Shown here piece after piece: positions 26,010 to 35,652 of a stretch of 61,915 bases of DNA. A program made the translations under genes and the position numbers. The first letter of the stretch is position 1, and each line of letters starts with the position of its first letter. The stretch covers positions 1 through 61,915 of the forward strand of contig NZ_BAJR01000021.1 in NCBI RefSeq assembly GCF_000613805.1, given 5' to 3'. This DNA is from Phocaeicola paurosaccharolyticus JCM 15092 (GTDB lineage Bacteria > Bacteroidota > Bacteroidia > Bacteroidales > Bacteroidaceae). The notes below the pieces were generated by a model, which did not search any database, was not told the origin of the DNA, and worked only from the letters and a program-made list of their open reading frames with translations.

Positions 26010-28211
26010 TTATTTCAAATTTTGGTCAAAAAAGTTTACTATTCTTGTTAGAAGGTGCTTAGTCGTATTACCACCTCTTATTCCATGATTTCTGTTTGTA
26101 TATATCTGCATATCAAATTGTTTATCTGCCTGAACCAACGCTTCACTATATTCAGCATTGTTTCTTAGATGGACATTATCATCTGCTGTACCATGTATAA
26201 GAAGTAACTTTCCACTTAGCTTAGGAGCTCTGTTTATAGCTGATGAAGCTTCGTATCCTTCCATATTCTCTTTTGGTGTACGCATGAATCTCTCAGTATA
26301 TATTGAGTCGTAGAAGCGCCAATCAGTTGGAGCAGCAACAGCTACACCGGCTTTGAATATAGGTGTGCCTTCACTCATAGACATTAATGTATTGTAACCG
26401 CCATAGCTCCAACCCCATATACCTATTCTGTTACCGTCAATATATGATAAAGAAGAAAGATATTTTGCAGCTTCTACTTGATCTTCTGATTCCTGAATAC
26501 CTATTTTTAGATATGTACTCTTCTCGAAATCGGAACCACGTCCACCTGTACCTCTACCATCTACACAAACAGATATATATCCATGTTGTGCAAGGTATGC
26601 TTCAAACATTCCTCCGTCGCGGCGAGAGCCGATATTCCATTTGTCAAGAACCTCTTGCGATCCTGGTCCGCTATACTGATGCATTATTACCGGATATTTT
26701 TTACTTGCATCAAAATTAGTCGGTTTAATAATCCATCCGTTAAGCTCAATACCTTTACTTGTCTTGAATTTGAAAAACTCCTTTGTTGGCATAGCAACTT
26801 TAGATAGTTTCTCATTAAGTTTCCTGTTATCAAGCATAGTAGACAATACTTTGCCATTGTTGTCATTTATTGTTACAACAGGGGGCGTAGTTGCATTGGA
26901 GAAAGTATTTATATAGTTCTTCAGACTCTTGCTGAATATAGCACTGTTAGTTCCTTTCTTGGAAGAGAGTAGAGTCTTTCTTCCCTTAGAATCAACTTTA
27001 TATATTGCAGTTTGAGTAGGGTTACCTTCATTGCTTTCATAATAGAATGTACCAGTAGCCTTATCCCATCCAAGGAAACTCTTTACCTCAAAATTCCCTT
27101 TTGTAATCTGTTTCACAAGGTTTCCTCCGATTGTATAGAGGTAAAGATGATTGTATCCATCTCTTTCACTCATCATGATGATGTTCTCAGGGAAGAAGTT
27201 TACATTAGAGTATGCATCCTCTTTAATATATTGAGGATTTTTATCTCTAACCATTATTTTAGATACCTTACTTTTGGGGTTTGAGAAGTATAAATCGAAC
27301 TGGTCTTGATGGCGGTTAAGCACCATAACAGCAAGAGCGTCAGGAGAGTCTGTAAACTTAATTCTTGGTATATAACTCTCTGCATCAATAGGTAGATCCA
27401 TTTTTCTTGTTACCTTGCTCTTGATATCGAATGTATGTACAGAGACTTTTGAGTTATCAACTCCAGCCATAGGGTATTTATATTTATACTCCCCAGGATA
27501 TGTTGCATTCTCATTTAAAGATGGGTTTAATCCTTTATACAATGGAAAAGAGTATGTAGGAACATTCCTCTCATCAAATTTCACATATGCAATCATCTTA
27601 CTGTCGGCGCTGAAGTCGAATGCTCTGTTGAAACCAAATTCCTCTTCATAAACCCAATCTGGAATTCCGTTGAGAATCTCATTCATCTTTCCGTCTGTAG
27701 TAACTTGTGATTCGCTGTTCCCGAAAAGAAGTTTTACAAGATAGATGTTATTGTTGCGTACAAAAGCTATTTGTGTGCCATCAGGAGAGAAAAAAGGTAC
27801 TTGTTGAGGACCACCTTCAGAAAGAGGCTCCATCTTATTGTTCTTTATGTCGAAAAGATAGTATTCGGCAGTGAAAGAGTGGCGATATATTGGTTTTGTA
27901 TTAGTCTGAATAAGAATGCGTTTACCATCTGGAGAGAATATGTAGCCATCAATCGATTTATCAGTACAGTTGCGAGCTGTATTAACATCAAAGATGGTAG
28001 AGATCTCTTTCCCTGTCTTGAATGAGTATTGTACTATCTTTTTCCCGTCTATGCTAAGCTGTGAATAACTTTCTCCATCATCTAGAGGATTTATTCCACG
28101 AATATTTTCATTTCTGAAGGTACCATTTGACACATCATCTAGAGTGATAGTCTGAGCTTTAGAAACAAGCATTATAAGTGATAAAATAATTAATATGCTT
28201 AATTTTTTCAT
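26010..28211 (-). CDS. Dipeptidyl peptidase IV (S9B prolyl oligopeptidase family)
   Basis: A 733-residue exported serine peptidase that removes Xaa-Pro dipeptides from peptide N-termini. A signal peptide (about residues 1-19) targets it to the periplasm. The N-terminal eight-bladed propeller spans about residues 50-480 and includes the DPPIV double-glutamate motif WVYEEEFGF, which binds the substrate amino terminus. The alpha/beta-hydrolase domain carries Ser602 in GWSYGGYN, an Asp in HGTADDNVH near 677, and His709 in NRNHGIRGG. The full triad is present. It is a common peptide-scavenging enzyme in this group. Confidence 0.95.
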   Translation of the reverse strand: MKKLSILIILSLIMLVSKAQTITLDDVSNGTFRNENIRGINPLDDGESYSQLSIDGKKIVQYSFKTGKEISTIFDVNTARNCTDKSIDGYIFSPDGKRILIQTNTKPIYRHSFTAEYYLFDIKNNKMEPLSEGGPQQVPFFSPDGTQIAFVRNNNIYLVKLLFGNSESQVTTDGKMNEILNGIPDWVYEEEFGFNRAFDFSADSKMIAYVKFDERNVPTYSFPLYKGLNPSLNENATYPGEYKYKYPMAGVDNSKVSVHTFDIKSKVTRKMDLPIDAESYIPRIKFTDSPDALAVMVLNRHQDQFDLYFSNPKSKVSKIMVRDKNPQYIKEDAYSNVNFFPENIIMMSERDGYNHLYLYTIGGNLVKQITKGNFEVKSFLGWDKATGTFYYESNEGNPTQTAIYKVDSKGRKTLLSSKKGTNSAIFSKSLKNYINTFSNATTPPVVTINDNNGKVLSTMLDNRKLNEKLSKVAMPTKEFFKFKTSKGIELNGWIIKPTNFDASKKYPVIMHQYSGPGSQEVLDKWNIGSRRDGGMFEAYLAQHGYISVCVDGRGTGGRGSDFEKSTYLKIGIQESEDQVEAAKYLSSLSYIDGNRIGIWGWSYGGYNTLMSMSEGTPIFKAGVAVAAPTDWRFYDSIYTERFMRTPKENMEGYEASSAINRAPKLSGKLLLIHGTADDNVHLRNNAEYSEALVQADKQFDMQIYTNRNHGIRGGNTTKHLLTRIVNFFDQNLK

Positions 28212-28242
28212 AATAAATATTTCTTAATTTAATACATGTTCG

Positions 28243-28250
28243 CAAAGTTA
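28243..28250 (-). promoter_or_regulatory. Promoter -7 element for the dipeptidyl peptidase gene
   Basis: Minus-strand TAACTTTG matches TAnnTTTG, 31 bases before the start codon. It lies back to back with the radical SAM promoter in the 85-base divergent gap. Confidence 0.5.
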
Positions 28251-28272
28251 AGATATTCCGTGGGAATTTGTT

Positions 28273-28280
28273 TATATTTG
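28273..28280 (+). promoter_or_regulatory. Promoter -7 element for the radical SAM gene
   Basis: TATATTTG matches TAnnTTTG and lies 16 bases before the ATG at 28297. It supports that ATG as the true start, upstream of the frameshift. Confidence 0.5.
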
Positions 28281-28296
28281 TATCTAAATTAAGGAA

Positions 28297-29224
28297 ATGG
28301 ATAAGTTGAAAAGATACAATGATTTTTCTTCATTCATGATGGAACATTTTTCCTGCAAAGTTCAAAAAATCTCTATTAATGCAGGATTTACGTGCTAACA
28401 GGGATGGGAAAAAAGGTTTCGGCGGTTGCTCATATTGTAATAATCAAACGTTCAACCCTGCGTATTGTCATAATGACAAGACGGTATCACAACAGTTAGA
28501 GGAAGGAAAAGCCTTTTTTGCATACAAATATCCTAACATGAAGTACCTTGCATATTTTCAGGCCTATACCAATACATATGGTGAATTAGAAGAACTGAAA
28601 CAAAAATATGAGGAGGCATTGAGTATTGATGGAGTTGTGGGTTTGGTGATAGGTACTCGTCCTGATTGCATGCCGGACTCTTTATTGGACTATCTGGAGG
28701 AACTTAATAATAGGACATTCTTGATTGTTGAGTATGGGGTAGAGAGCATCTTTGATGAGACTCTTATTAGAATAAACAGAGGGCATAGTTTTGAGGATTC
28801 TAAGAATGCTGTACTACGTACAGTCGGAAGAGGTATAAAGACGGGAATACATATGATTCTAGGGCTCCCAGGTGAGACTAAAGAGATGATACTATCGCAA
28901 GCGGATACTATATCGCAATTACCTATTACAACATTGAAACTTCATCAGTTACAATTGATAAAAGGGACTAGAATGGCAAAAGAGTATTTCGAAAACAACT
29001 CGGATTTTCATCTGTTTGATGTAGATGAATATATTGAACTTGTTATAGAATTCATACAGAGACTGAGACCTGACATTGTATTGGAGAGGTTTATATCACA
29101 GTCTCCTAAGGATTTATTGTTAGCTCCTGATTGGAATTTAAAGAATTATGAGTTTACACAAAAAGTGACAAACAGAATAGCCGAAGTTCAAGCTTGGCAA
29201 GGAAAGAAATATCAAAAATATTAA
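28297..29224 (+). pseudogene. Radical SAM protein (TIGR01212 family), with N-terminal frameshift
   Basis: A radical SAM enzyme of a widespread family with unassigned reaction. Translation from 28297 gives MDKLKRYNDF... through ISINAGFTC, then a stop at 28396. The rest continues in another frame as NRDGKKGFGGCSYCNNQTF. Family members read GFTCPNRDG here, so two bases (probably CC, making a Pro codon) are missing after TGC at 28393-28395. An ATG at 28379 opens the second frame but would lose the first cluster cysteine. The remaining sequence (about 275 residues) is intact, including GIHMILGLPGET. The flavodiiron gene follows 19 bases later, so the two are probably co-transcribed. Confidence 0.85.
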
Positions 29225-29243
29225 GTTTTATTATATAGAGAAA

Positions 29244-30434
29244 ATGGAAATTGTAAGCAATATACACTATGTAGGTGTAAATGACCGTACTAAAACGCTT
29301 TTTGAAAGTTTGTGGCCATTACCAAACGGAGTTTCATATAACTCATATTTGATAGACGATGAAAGAGTTACACTTATCGATACTGTTGATTCGAACTTTT
29401 TTGAATTATTCTTGAAAAAGATACAATCAATTATTGGTGACCGTCCTATTGATTATCTTATAATAAACCATATGGAACCAGACCACTCCGGTTCAATAAA
29501 TCTTATAAAGAAATTCTATCCTAACATAACTATTGTAGGCAACAAGAAAACTTTTGAAATGATAGAGGGCTTTTATGGTCCTGTAGGTGAGAAAGTGGTA
29601 GTTGCTGAAAATAACACACTGGAATTAGGTAAACGCACGTTGAAATTCTTTATGATACCTATGGTACACTGGCCAGAAACAATGGCTACATATGATATTG
29701 ATGATGCAGTAATTTTCTCAGGTGATGCTTTTGGTTGTTTCGGCGCACTGAATGGCGGTGTAATAGACTCAAAAATTGATACTTCAATATATTGGGATGA
29801 GATGGTACGTTACTATTCCAATATTGTTGGAAAATATGGTTCTCCTGTTCAGAAAGCTCTTGATAAACTTAAAGAATTAAAGATTAATGCTATCTGCTCT
29901 ACACATGGTCCTGTATGGACAACAGAGAGATGTAAAGTTATTGATATTTACGACCGTATGAGCCGCTATGATTCAGAAAAGGGTGTAGTTGTTGCATATG
30001 GTAGTATGTATGGAAATACAGCAGAGATGGCTGAACTGATTGCTCAGGAGCTTAATGAACTTGGAATAAAGAAGGTTGTTGTTCACGACGTGTCTAGAAC
30101 TCCACATTCATATATCATTGCCGATGTGTTCAGATACAAGGGTATTATAGTTGGTGCTCCTACATATAATAATCAGATGTTTCCGGATATGGAGGCTCTT
30201 TTGAGTAAGTTGGCTGCAAGAGATATTAAAAATAGGGTATTGGGATTCTTTGGCTCTCACTCTTGGGCAAGTGCTGCTGTTAAGCGAATAGAAGAGTTCA
30301 ACACAAAACTTAAGTTTGAAGTGATATCTGCTCCGGTAGATATGAAACATAGCATGAAGCCAGACGTTGCTCAACATTGTAAGGAACTAGCAAGAGCGAT
30401 GGTAGAAAGACTTGATGCTGACCTTAAGAAATAA
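29244..30434 (+). CDS. FprA-type flavodiiron protein
   Basis: A 396-residue cytosolic A-type flavoprotein. Such enzymes reduce oxygen to water or nitric oxide to nitrous oxide and protect anaerobes. The N-terminal metallo-beta-lactamase-like domain (about 1-245) carries the diiron ligands, including HMEPDHSGS near residue 81, HWPE and the later CSTHGP. The C-terminal flavodoxin domain begins near residue 250 with YGSMYGNTAEMAE, which binds FMN. A GAPTYNNQMFP segment is the second flavin loop. There is no extra rubredoxin domain. The gene is followed by a hairpin. Confidence 0.93.
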   Translation: MEIVSNIHYVGVNDRTKTLFESLWPLPNGVSYNSYLIDDERVTLIDTVDSNFFELFLKKIQSIIGDRPIDYLIINHMEPDHSGSINLIKKFYPNITIVGNKKTFEMIEGFYGPVGEKVVVAENNTLELGKRTLKFFMIPMVHWPETMATYDIDDAVIFSGDAFGCFGALNGGVIDSKIDTSIYWDEMVRYYSNIVGKYGSPVQKALDKLKELKINAICSTHGPVWTTERCKVIDIYDRMSRYDSEKGVVVAYGSMYGNTAEMAELIAQELNELGIKKVVVHDVSRTPHSYIIADVFRYKGIIVGAPTYNNQMFPDMEALLSKLAARDIKNRVLGFFGSHSWASAAVKRIEEFNTKLKFEVISAPVDMKHSMKPDVAQHCKELARAMVERLDADLKK

Positions 30435-30449
30435 AAAACTATAAAAAAT

Positions 30450-30485
30450 ATCTCAGGAAAGATCTATAATGTGATTTCCTGAGAT
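30450..30485. terminator. Bidirectional hairpin between the flavodiiron and MscS genes
   Basis: An 11-bp perfect stem (arms 30450-30460 and 30475-30485, loop 14 bases) lies between two converging genes, with A-rich sequence on the left and T-rich on the right. It probably terminates both. Confidence 0.65.
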
Positions 30486-30513
30486 CTTTATATGCTATTA
30501 TCTAATATTTATA

Positions 30514-31356
30514 TTAAGCATTTTGCTGATGTACAGTAATTTGTGGAAATGGGAAGTCTATACCCTCTTTGTTGAATGTAGCATATACATTCTTATTCAT
30601 ATCAAAGAATACTTTCCAATAGTCATCAGCATTTACCCACACCCTTACTTTTATGTTAACGCTGCTTGCGGCAAGTTGGGCCAACTCTATAAAAGGTTCC
30701 GGAGTAGTGTGAATTCTCTTATCATTCTGTATAATGTTAAGTAAAATAGATTTTACTTTTTCAAAATCTTCTCCGTAATCTATACCAAAGTCCCATTCTA
30801 TACGACGAGTCTCTCTATGGCTGTAGTTTGTTATGACACCACTGCTCATTGCCCCGTTTGGCACATAGACCAATTTATTATCAACAGTTACGAGTATAGT
30901 GTGGAATATCTGTATCTCTTGTACAGTACCTGCAGCACCATTTGATGCTTCAAGATAATCACCAACTTTGTATGGACGAAATATAAGTATAATGATACCA
31001 CCTGCAAAGTTTTGAAGGTTTCCGGAGAGTGCCATACCTATAGCAACACCGGCAGATGCAAGTAGAGCTGCAAATCCAGTAAGTTCTATTCCAAGTTTCC
31101 CAATTACAGCAAGTATAAGCATTATCAACAATAATATGTTAACCATGCTTTTTAAGAAGGACTGAATGCTTGCGTCAATATTACGCTTCTCAAGAATTCT
31201 CGCAAATAGTTTGTTCAACCATTTTATAACATACCTTCCAACAATGAGAATAATTATTGCTGCAATTAATCTTTCTCCAAAGTCTATACCCAAACTAATT
31301 AGCTTATCCAACGCATTGGAAATCTGAATATTTGTGCTGCTAGTAAGATTTATCAT
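30514..31356 (-). CDS. mscS: MscS family mechanosensitive ion channel
   Basis: A 280-residue small-conductance mechanosensitive channel of the inner membrane, which opens to release solutes on osmotic downshock. Three hydrophobic helices occupy about residues 25-130. The pore-lining third helix contains the Gly/Ala-rich segment AALLASAGVAIGMALSGNLQN. The beta domain follows (RPYKVGDYLEA, VYVPNG), then the C-terminal mixed domain. The length matches minimal E. coli MscS. It is transcribed alone. Confidence 0.93.
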   Translation of the reverse strand: MINLTSSTNIQISNALDKLISLGIDFGERLIAAIIILIVGRYVIKWLNKLFARILEKRNIDASIQSFLKSMVNILLLIMLILAVIGKLGIELTGFAALLASAGVAIGMALSGNLQNFAGGIIILIFRPYKVGDYLEASNGAAGTVQEIQIFHTILVTVDNKLVYVPNGAMSSGVITNYSHRETRRIEWDFGIDYGEDFEKVKSILLNIIQNDKRIHTTPEPFIELAQLAASSVNIKVRVWVNADDYWKVFFDMNKNVYATFNKEGIDFPFPQITVHQQNA

Positions 31357-31410
31357 ACTTATTACTTAATAAAGTTATTATTTTTTATCGTCATTAAACT
31401 GATATTTTAG

Positions 31411-31418
31411 CAAAAATA
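31411..31418 (-). promoter_or_regulatory. Promoter -7 element for mscS
   Basis: Minus-strand TATTTTTG matches TAnnTTTG, about 55 bases before the start codon. No -33 element was seen at 19-21 bases. Confidence 0.4.
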
Positions 31419-31449
31419 GGAATTAATTGTAAATATAGAAGTCCACTTT

Positions 31450-32058
31450 TTAAGAAATAAGAACTCCTTTTCCTTGCCTGATTATTTCTAACTCCCCATT
31501 TGTACAATTAATAACGGTTGATGGTTCTATGCCTCCTATGCCACCGTCAATAATAATATCGGCATCATCGCCGAATTTCTCTTCAATGAGCTCAGGGTTA
31601 GTTATATACTCTATTTCATCATCACCTATAGGCAGTGTGGTTGTCATAATAGGGGCATTAAGTGCATTGACTATCTCTCGAATTATGTTATTATTTGGTA
31701 CACGTATACCAACCTCTTTTCTATTACGGAAAATTTTAGGAAGATTATTGCTTGTATTGAGAATAAAAGTAAATGGGCCAGGAAGGTTACGACGCATAAC
31801 CTTGAAAGTTGCATTATCAACCTTAGCATATTCACTTATCTTACTTAAGTCGTAACAGATAATAGATAGATTGTTTTTCCTGGGATCTATATTCTTAAGT
31901 TTACAGATTTTCTCTATAGATCTCTCTTTTAATCCATGACATCCTATAGCATACATTGTATCAGTAGGATATATTATTATACCACCATCATTGATTATAT
32001 CAACTATACGTTCAATATCCTTAGGATTGTTGTTCGATTCATAGAGTTTTACTATCAT
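31450..32058 (-). CDS. Sua5/YciO/YrdC family protein
   Basis: A 202-residue protein of the YrdC fold. The N-terminal GGIIIYPTDTMYAIGCH and the KxR-type KNIDPRKNNLSIICYD segments are typical. STVINCTNGELEIIRQGKG closes the fold. Sua5/TsaC members make threonylcarbamoyl-AMP for the t6A modification of tRNA. This one has no C-terminal Sua5 domain and resembles the YciO subgroup, for which that activity is less certain. It begins one base after the stop of the helicase gene, so the two form an operon. Confidence 0.82.
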   Translation of the reverse strand: MIVKLYESNNNPKDIERIVDIINDGGIIIYPTDTMYAIGCHGLKERSIEKICKLKNIDPRKNNLSIICYDLSKISEYAKVDNATFKVMRRNLPGPFTFILNTSNNLPKIFRNRKEVGIRVPNNNIIREIVNALNAPIMTTTLPIGDDEIEYITNPELIEEKFGDDADIIIDGGIGGIEPSTVINCTNGELEIIRQGKGVLIS

Positions 32059-32059
32059 A

Positions 32060-34063
32060 CTATTTATTTTTAGATTTTTTTTCTCTCAATCTTTCTGCTA
32101 TAGCCCATTGCAATGCTGCTTCATCTTCTTTCCCTAGTTTCATTAGGGCATCTCCTAAGAGTTCGTGAGCTTTGGGGTGTTCAGGTTTTATTGTAATTGC
32201 TCTGCTAAAGTCTGTTGCTGCACCATCCTCGTTGTTTGATTTGAGTCTGTTTTTCCCTCTGTTATAGAGCGCTTTGAAAGATGTTTGATTCAATCTTACA
32301 GCTTCATTGAGACATTTTTCAGCATCATGATAATTTCCATCATCATGAAGTGTTACACCTTTACGTATCCAGGCATCGGTATATAATGGGTCAAGATCAA
32401 TAGCCTTATCATAGTTTGCAATTGCTGCGCGTGAATCATGGGCATTTACTATACATTCATTACCCATAATGAAGTATTCATGCGCATATTTTTTAAGGTT
32501 ATCCTTTATGTTGTACATTTTCTCCTTAAGGGCAATATTTTCCTGCTTAAGATTAGTGATAGTGCCTAATTTCTTTCGTATAAATCTTTTAATTAGAGGT
32601 TTTTCTATATCGTATCTAGAATGTATGGCAATGAAAAAATGTTCAAGAAAGGCATCAAATTCACAATTATCAAAGCTTTTTATTGCTTCATTATATTCTA
32701 TATCAGCTTGTGCCTTCTTCATTGCATTATCTATGGCTTGCTGATTGTTAAATCGTTTTGAAAACTCAACAATCTCAGGACGTACAAAGATGTCACCTTT
32801 TGTTATCTGCTTTTTAAGTTGTATTCCATCGAGTGATGTGCAGCGGCTTAATGCAACATAGGCCTGACCACCTGCAAATACTCCACCTGTGAAGTCGATT
32901 ATAACATTGCTGAAAGTTAATCCCTGGCTCTTATGTATTGTTATAGCCCATGCTAATCTGATAGGATATTGTATAAAGACACCGAGTTCCTCCTCCTCAA
33001 TCTTCTTCTCCTCTTCGTTATATGTATAGCGGATATTTCTCCAGCTATCCTTCATGACCTTACATTCACTACCTTCGTCTGTAATAACGTATATTCCACC
33101 ATCTTCATCGATTCCTGAAATTGTTCCTATAGTACCGTTAACCCATCTTCTTTCATAGTCATTTTTTATGAAAATAATCTGTGCACCCTCTTTTAGGACA
33201 AGATCTACCTGCGTGGGAAGACTGCTTTCTGGAAAATCTCCCTTAATTTCACCTTTGAATGTAACAGCATCACCAGGCAGTTCTGAGAGTTTCTTATCGT
33301 TAATATAGTCAACAGTATCTCTTCTAGTAGCAAGGGTTATATACATATCATTTCCATCATCTTCTATGTCTCTGCTATATCTAGTATTTAGCAATTGAAG
33401 ATCATATGAACCTGCACTGTTGGTACGTATATGATCTAATACATTAATAAAAACCTTATCTTTCTGACGATATACTTGCTTTAGCTCTATTGACACAAGG
33501 TCTATTTGACTAAATACATTTGCAGAGAAGAAGTATGGAGTGCGATAAAATTTGCTTATAATCTCCTTTTCATCACTCTTTATTACCGGTTCCAACTGAA
33601 AAACATCACCTACGAACATAACTTGTTTACCGCCGAAAGGTTCACGCATGTTCTGTGAGTATACCCTTAACACTTTATCAATGAAATCAATAATATCTGG
33701 TCTTACCATTGATATTTCATCAATGATAACAAGTTCTACCTCTTTAATAAGTTTTCTATGTGCAGAGCTGTACTTTAGAAATTTCTGTAGATTTCCGTTT
33801 CTAATGCTGAAATTAGGATCATCTGGTAATAATGGATAGAAGGGAAGTTTGAAAAAACTATGTAGTGTACATCCTCCAGCATTTATTGCTGCCACTCCTG
33901 TAGGAGCAAGTACAATATGTTTCTTCTTTACATTCTGACAAACATATTTCAAGAATGTGGATTTACCGGTGCCAGCTTTACCGGTAAGGAAAATAGATTG
34001 GCGGGTATATTTTACCAATTTTAGAGCCTCTTGAAATTCTTTATTGTCAGTACTTAATTGCAT
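32060..34063 (-). CDS. PIF1-like AAA/UvrD-C helicase fused to TPR repeats
   Basis: A 667-residue protein with two parts. Residues 1-430 form a superfamily 1B (PIF1/RecD2-like) helicase: Walker A GKAGTGKST near residue 27, Walker B VIIDEISM near residue 113, GDVFQLEPV, and the C-terminal motif AWAITIHKSQGLTF with YVALSRCTS. Residues 500-667 contain about four tetratricopeptide repeats (for example AIANYDKAIDLDPLYTDAWIRKG). The helicase should unwind DNA, and the repeats probably bind a protein partner. The partner is unknown. There are no phage or mobile genes nearby, and it is co-transcribed with the YciO-like gene. Confidence 0.88.
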   Translation of the reverse strand: MQLSTDNKEFQEALKLVKYTRQSIFLTGKAGTGKSTFLKYVCQNVKKKHIVLAPTGVAAINAGGCTLHSFFKLPFYPLLPDDPNFSIRNGNLQKFLKYSSAHRKLIKEVELVIIDEISMVRPDIIDFIDKVLRVYSQNMREPFGGKQVMFVGDVFQLEPVIKSDEKEIISKFYRTPYFFSANVFSQIDLVSIELKQVYRQKDKVFINVLDHIRTNSAGSYDLQLLNTRYSRDIEDDGNDMYITLATRRDTVDYINDKKLSELPGDAVTFKGEIKGDFPESSLPTQVDLVLKEGAQIIFIKNDYERRWVNGTIGTISGIDEDGGIYVITDEGSECKVMKDSWRNIRYTYNEEEKKIEEEELGVFIQYPIRLAWAITIHKSQGLTFSNVIIDFTGGVFAGGQAYVALSRCTSLDGIQLKKQITKGDIFVRPEIVEFSKRFNNQQAIDNAMKKAQADIEYNEAIKSFDNCEFDAFLEHFFIAIHSRYDIEKPLIKRFIRKKLGTITNLKQENIALKEKMYNIKDNLKKYAHEYFIMGNECIVNAHDSRAAIANYDKAIDLDPLYTDAWIRKGVTLHDDGNYHDAEKCLNEAVRLNQTSFKALYNRGKNRLKSNNEDGAATDFSRAITIKPEHPKAHELLGDALMKLGKEDEAALQWAIAERLREKKSKNK

Positions 34064-34089
34064 TACTCAATGAAATGGATTATAAGATT

Positions 34090-34121
34090 CAAAAATAATA
34101 GATATTTTGCCACTCACAAAA
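34090..34121 (-). promoter_or_regulatory. Promoter of the helicase-YciO operon
   Basis: Minus-strand TTTTG (34121-34117), 19 bases, then TATTTTTG (34097-34090) fits the Bacteroidetes consensus well. The start of transcription should be near 34083, 20 bases before the ATG. The rest of this gap, to 34345, shows no recognised signal for the gene on the opposite strand. Confidence 0.7.
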
Positions 34122-34345
34122 TTAGCTATCCGTTTATATGCTTATTTATATATATAAAGTGGAGAATGATGGATATACAACTACCTTATAAACTAGATAT
34201 AACTATACATCTCTTTGAATATTACACTATATCTGTTGTGCTTAATTAATGATAAGGAAAAAAATCTCTCTTTTTCGTAGGGTATTTCTTTTATAAACCA
34301 TCTTAATATAAAGGGATATAAAAACAACTTTAAAAATAAAGTATT

Positions 34346-35599
34346 ATGAAAAGTGGTGGTTTAATTATTAAAATGGTTATGATAGCATTTTTATCATACC
34401 TGGTTATACCGGCTTCAGCACAGGTAGATTCATTAGGGTATATCACTGTTTCCGGAGTAATAAAGAACAGCAAAACAAAGAAAGAGCTGAGTAGCGTTAA
34501 TATCTTTTTACCTGGTTCGCATGTAGGAACAGTAACAAATGATGATGGATATTTCAATCTGAAATTAAAAAAGATGGTACCAGAAATTGTTATCTCCCAT
34601 CTAGGTTATAAGAGTCAAAGAATTAAATTGGAAAGAGAAAATTTAAATGATCTTAAGATTATGCTTGTTCCTCATACAAACTTAATTAATGAGATTGTGG
34701 TGTTAGGCTTAAATCCAGCGGAACTTATTGAAGAGGCTCTTGATAAAGTCTCGGATAACTACAGTAAGAAGAGCACCATACTGACGGGTTTCTATCGCGA
34801 AACAGCTCAAAAGGGTAAGAAGTTTATTAATGTTTCGGAAGCTGTGATTAATATTTTTAAAACCCCTTATAAAGAGTCGGTTGAGAGTGATAGAGTACAG
34901 ATTCTTAAAGGAAGACGACTTCTTAGCCAGAAAGCAAGTGATACTTTGGGCGTTAAATTAATGGGAGGACCTACCTTATGTATATTTGCTGATGTTGCAA
35001 AAAACAGAGATTCTTTTTTGTCAAAAGGACAACTGCAGTACTATAACTTCAGAATGGAGGAGGGGACTATCCTTGATGGTCATCAACAATATGTAATCTC
35101 TTTCTATCCAAAAACTGAATTGCCTAATGACCCTCTCTTTATAGGTAAAGCTTATATTGACAAAGATAACTTGGCTTTTAGCCGTATAGAGTTCTCATTA
35201 GATATGAGTGATAAATATAAAGCTACAAGAGCCATCCTTTATAGAAAACCTTTAGGATTAAGGTTCAACCCACAAGAGATGTCATATGTAGTAAATTATA
35301 AAATCGAGGACGGAATTTCATACCTAAACTATATACGAAACAGTATAAGCTTTAAATGTGATTGGAAGAAACGCCTATTCTCAAAAGGTTTCACAGTGGT
35401 TTCAGAAATGGTTGTAACAGATCAGGACGATAAAAATGTAGTTTCAATTCCTAGACGCGATTCATTTGACAGAGATGATGCATTCTACGATAAAGTAGCC
35501 AATTTCAATAACGATAATTTCTGGGAAGATTATAATATTATAGAACCTACAGAATCTTTGGAACATGCTGTAAATAAGCTAAAAAAACAGCAAAAATAG
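34346..35599 (+). CDS. Carboxypeptidase-like regulatory domain protein (exported)
   Basis: A 417-residue exported protein. A signal peptide ends near residue 26 (PASAQ). Residues 33-110 form a CarboxypepD_reg-like beta-sandwich, the same domain found at the N-terminus of SusC proteins (GVIKNSKTKKELSSVNIFLP). The remainder (about 125-417) is a conserved region of unknown function. It begins PAELIEEALDKVSDNY and FYRET and ends FWEDYNIIEPTESLE. It is a paralogue of the gene at 37051, which shares FYRE, SPYK/TPYKE and EYNII/DYNII segments. It precedes the sigma/FecR genes by 53 bases, so it is likely part of the same unit. Confidence 0.75.
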   Translation: MKSGGLIIKMVMIAFLSYLVIPASAQVDSLGYITVSGVIKNSKTKKELSSVNIFLPGSHVGTVTNDDGYFNLKLKKMVPEIVISHLGYKSQRIKLERENLNDLKIMLVPHTNLINEIVVLGLNPAELIEEALDKVSDNYSKKSTILTGFYRETAQKGKKFINVSEAVINIFKTPYKESVESDRVQILKGRRLLSQKASDTLGVKLMGGPTLCIFADVAKNRDSFLSKGQLQYYNFRMEEGTILDGHQQYVISFYPKTELPNDPLFIGKAYIDKDNLAFSRIEFSLDMSDKYKATRAILYRKPLGLRFNPQEMSYVVNYKIEDGISYLNYIRNSISFKCDWKKRLFSKGFTVVSEMVVTDQDDKNVVSIPRRDSFDRDDAFYDKVANFNNDNFWEDYNIIEPTESLEHAVNKLKKQQK

Positions 35600-35652
35600 T
35601 ATTTGATTAATAAAATGAATATATTTGATCTGTTCAAAAAAAATGATTCTGA

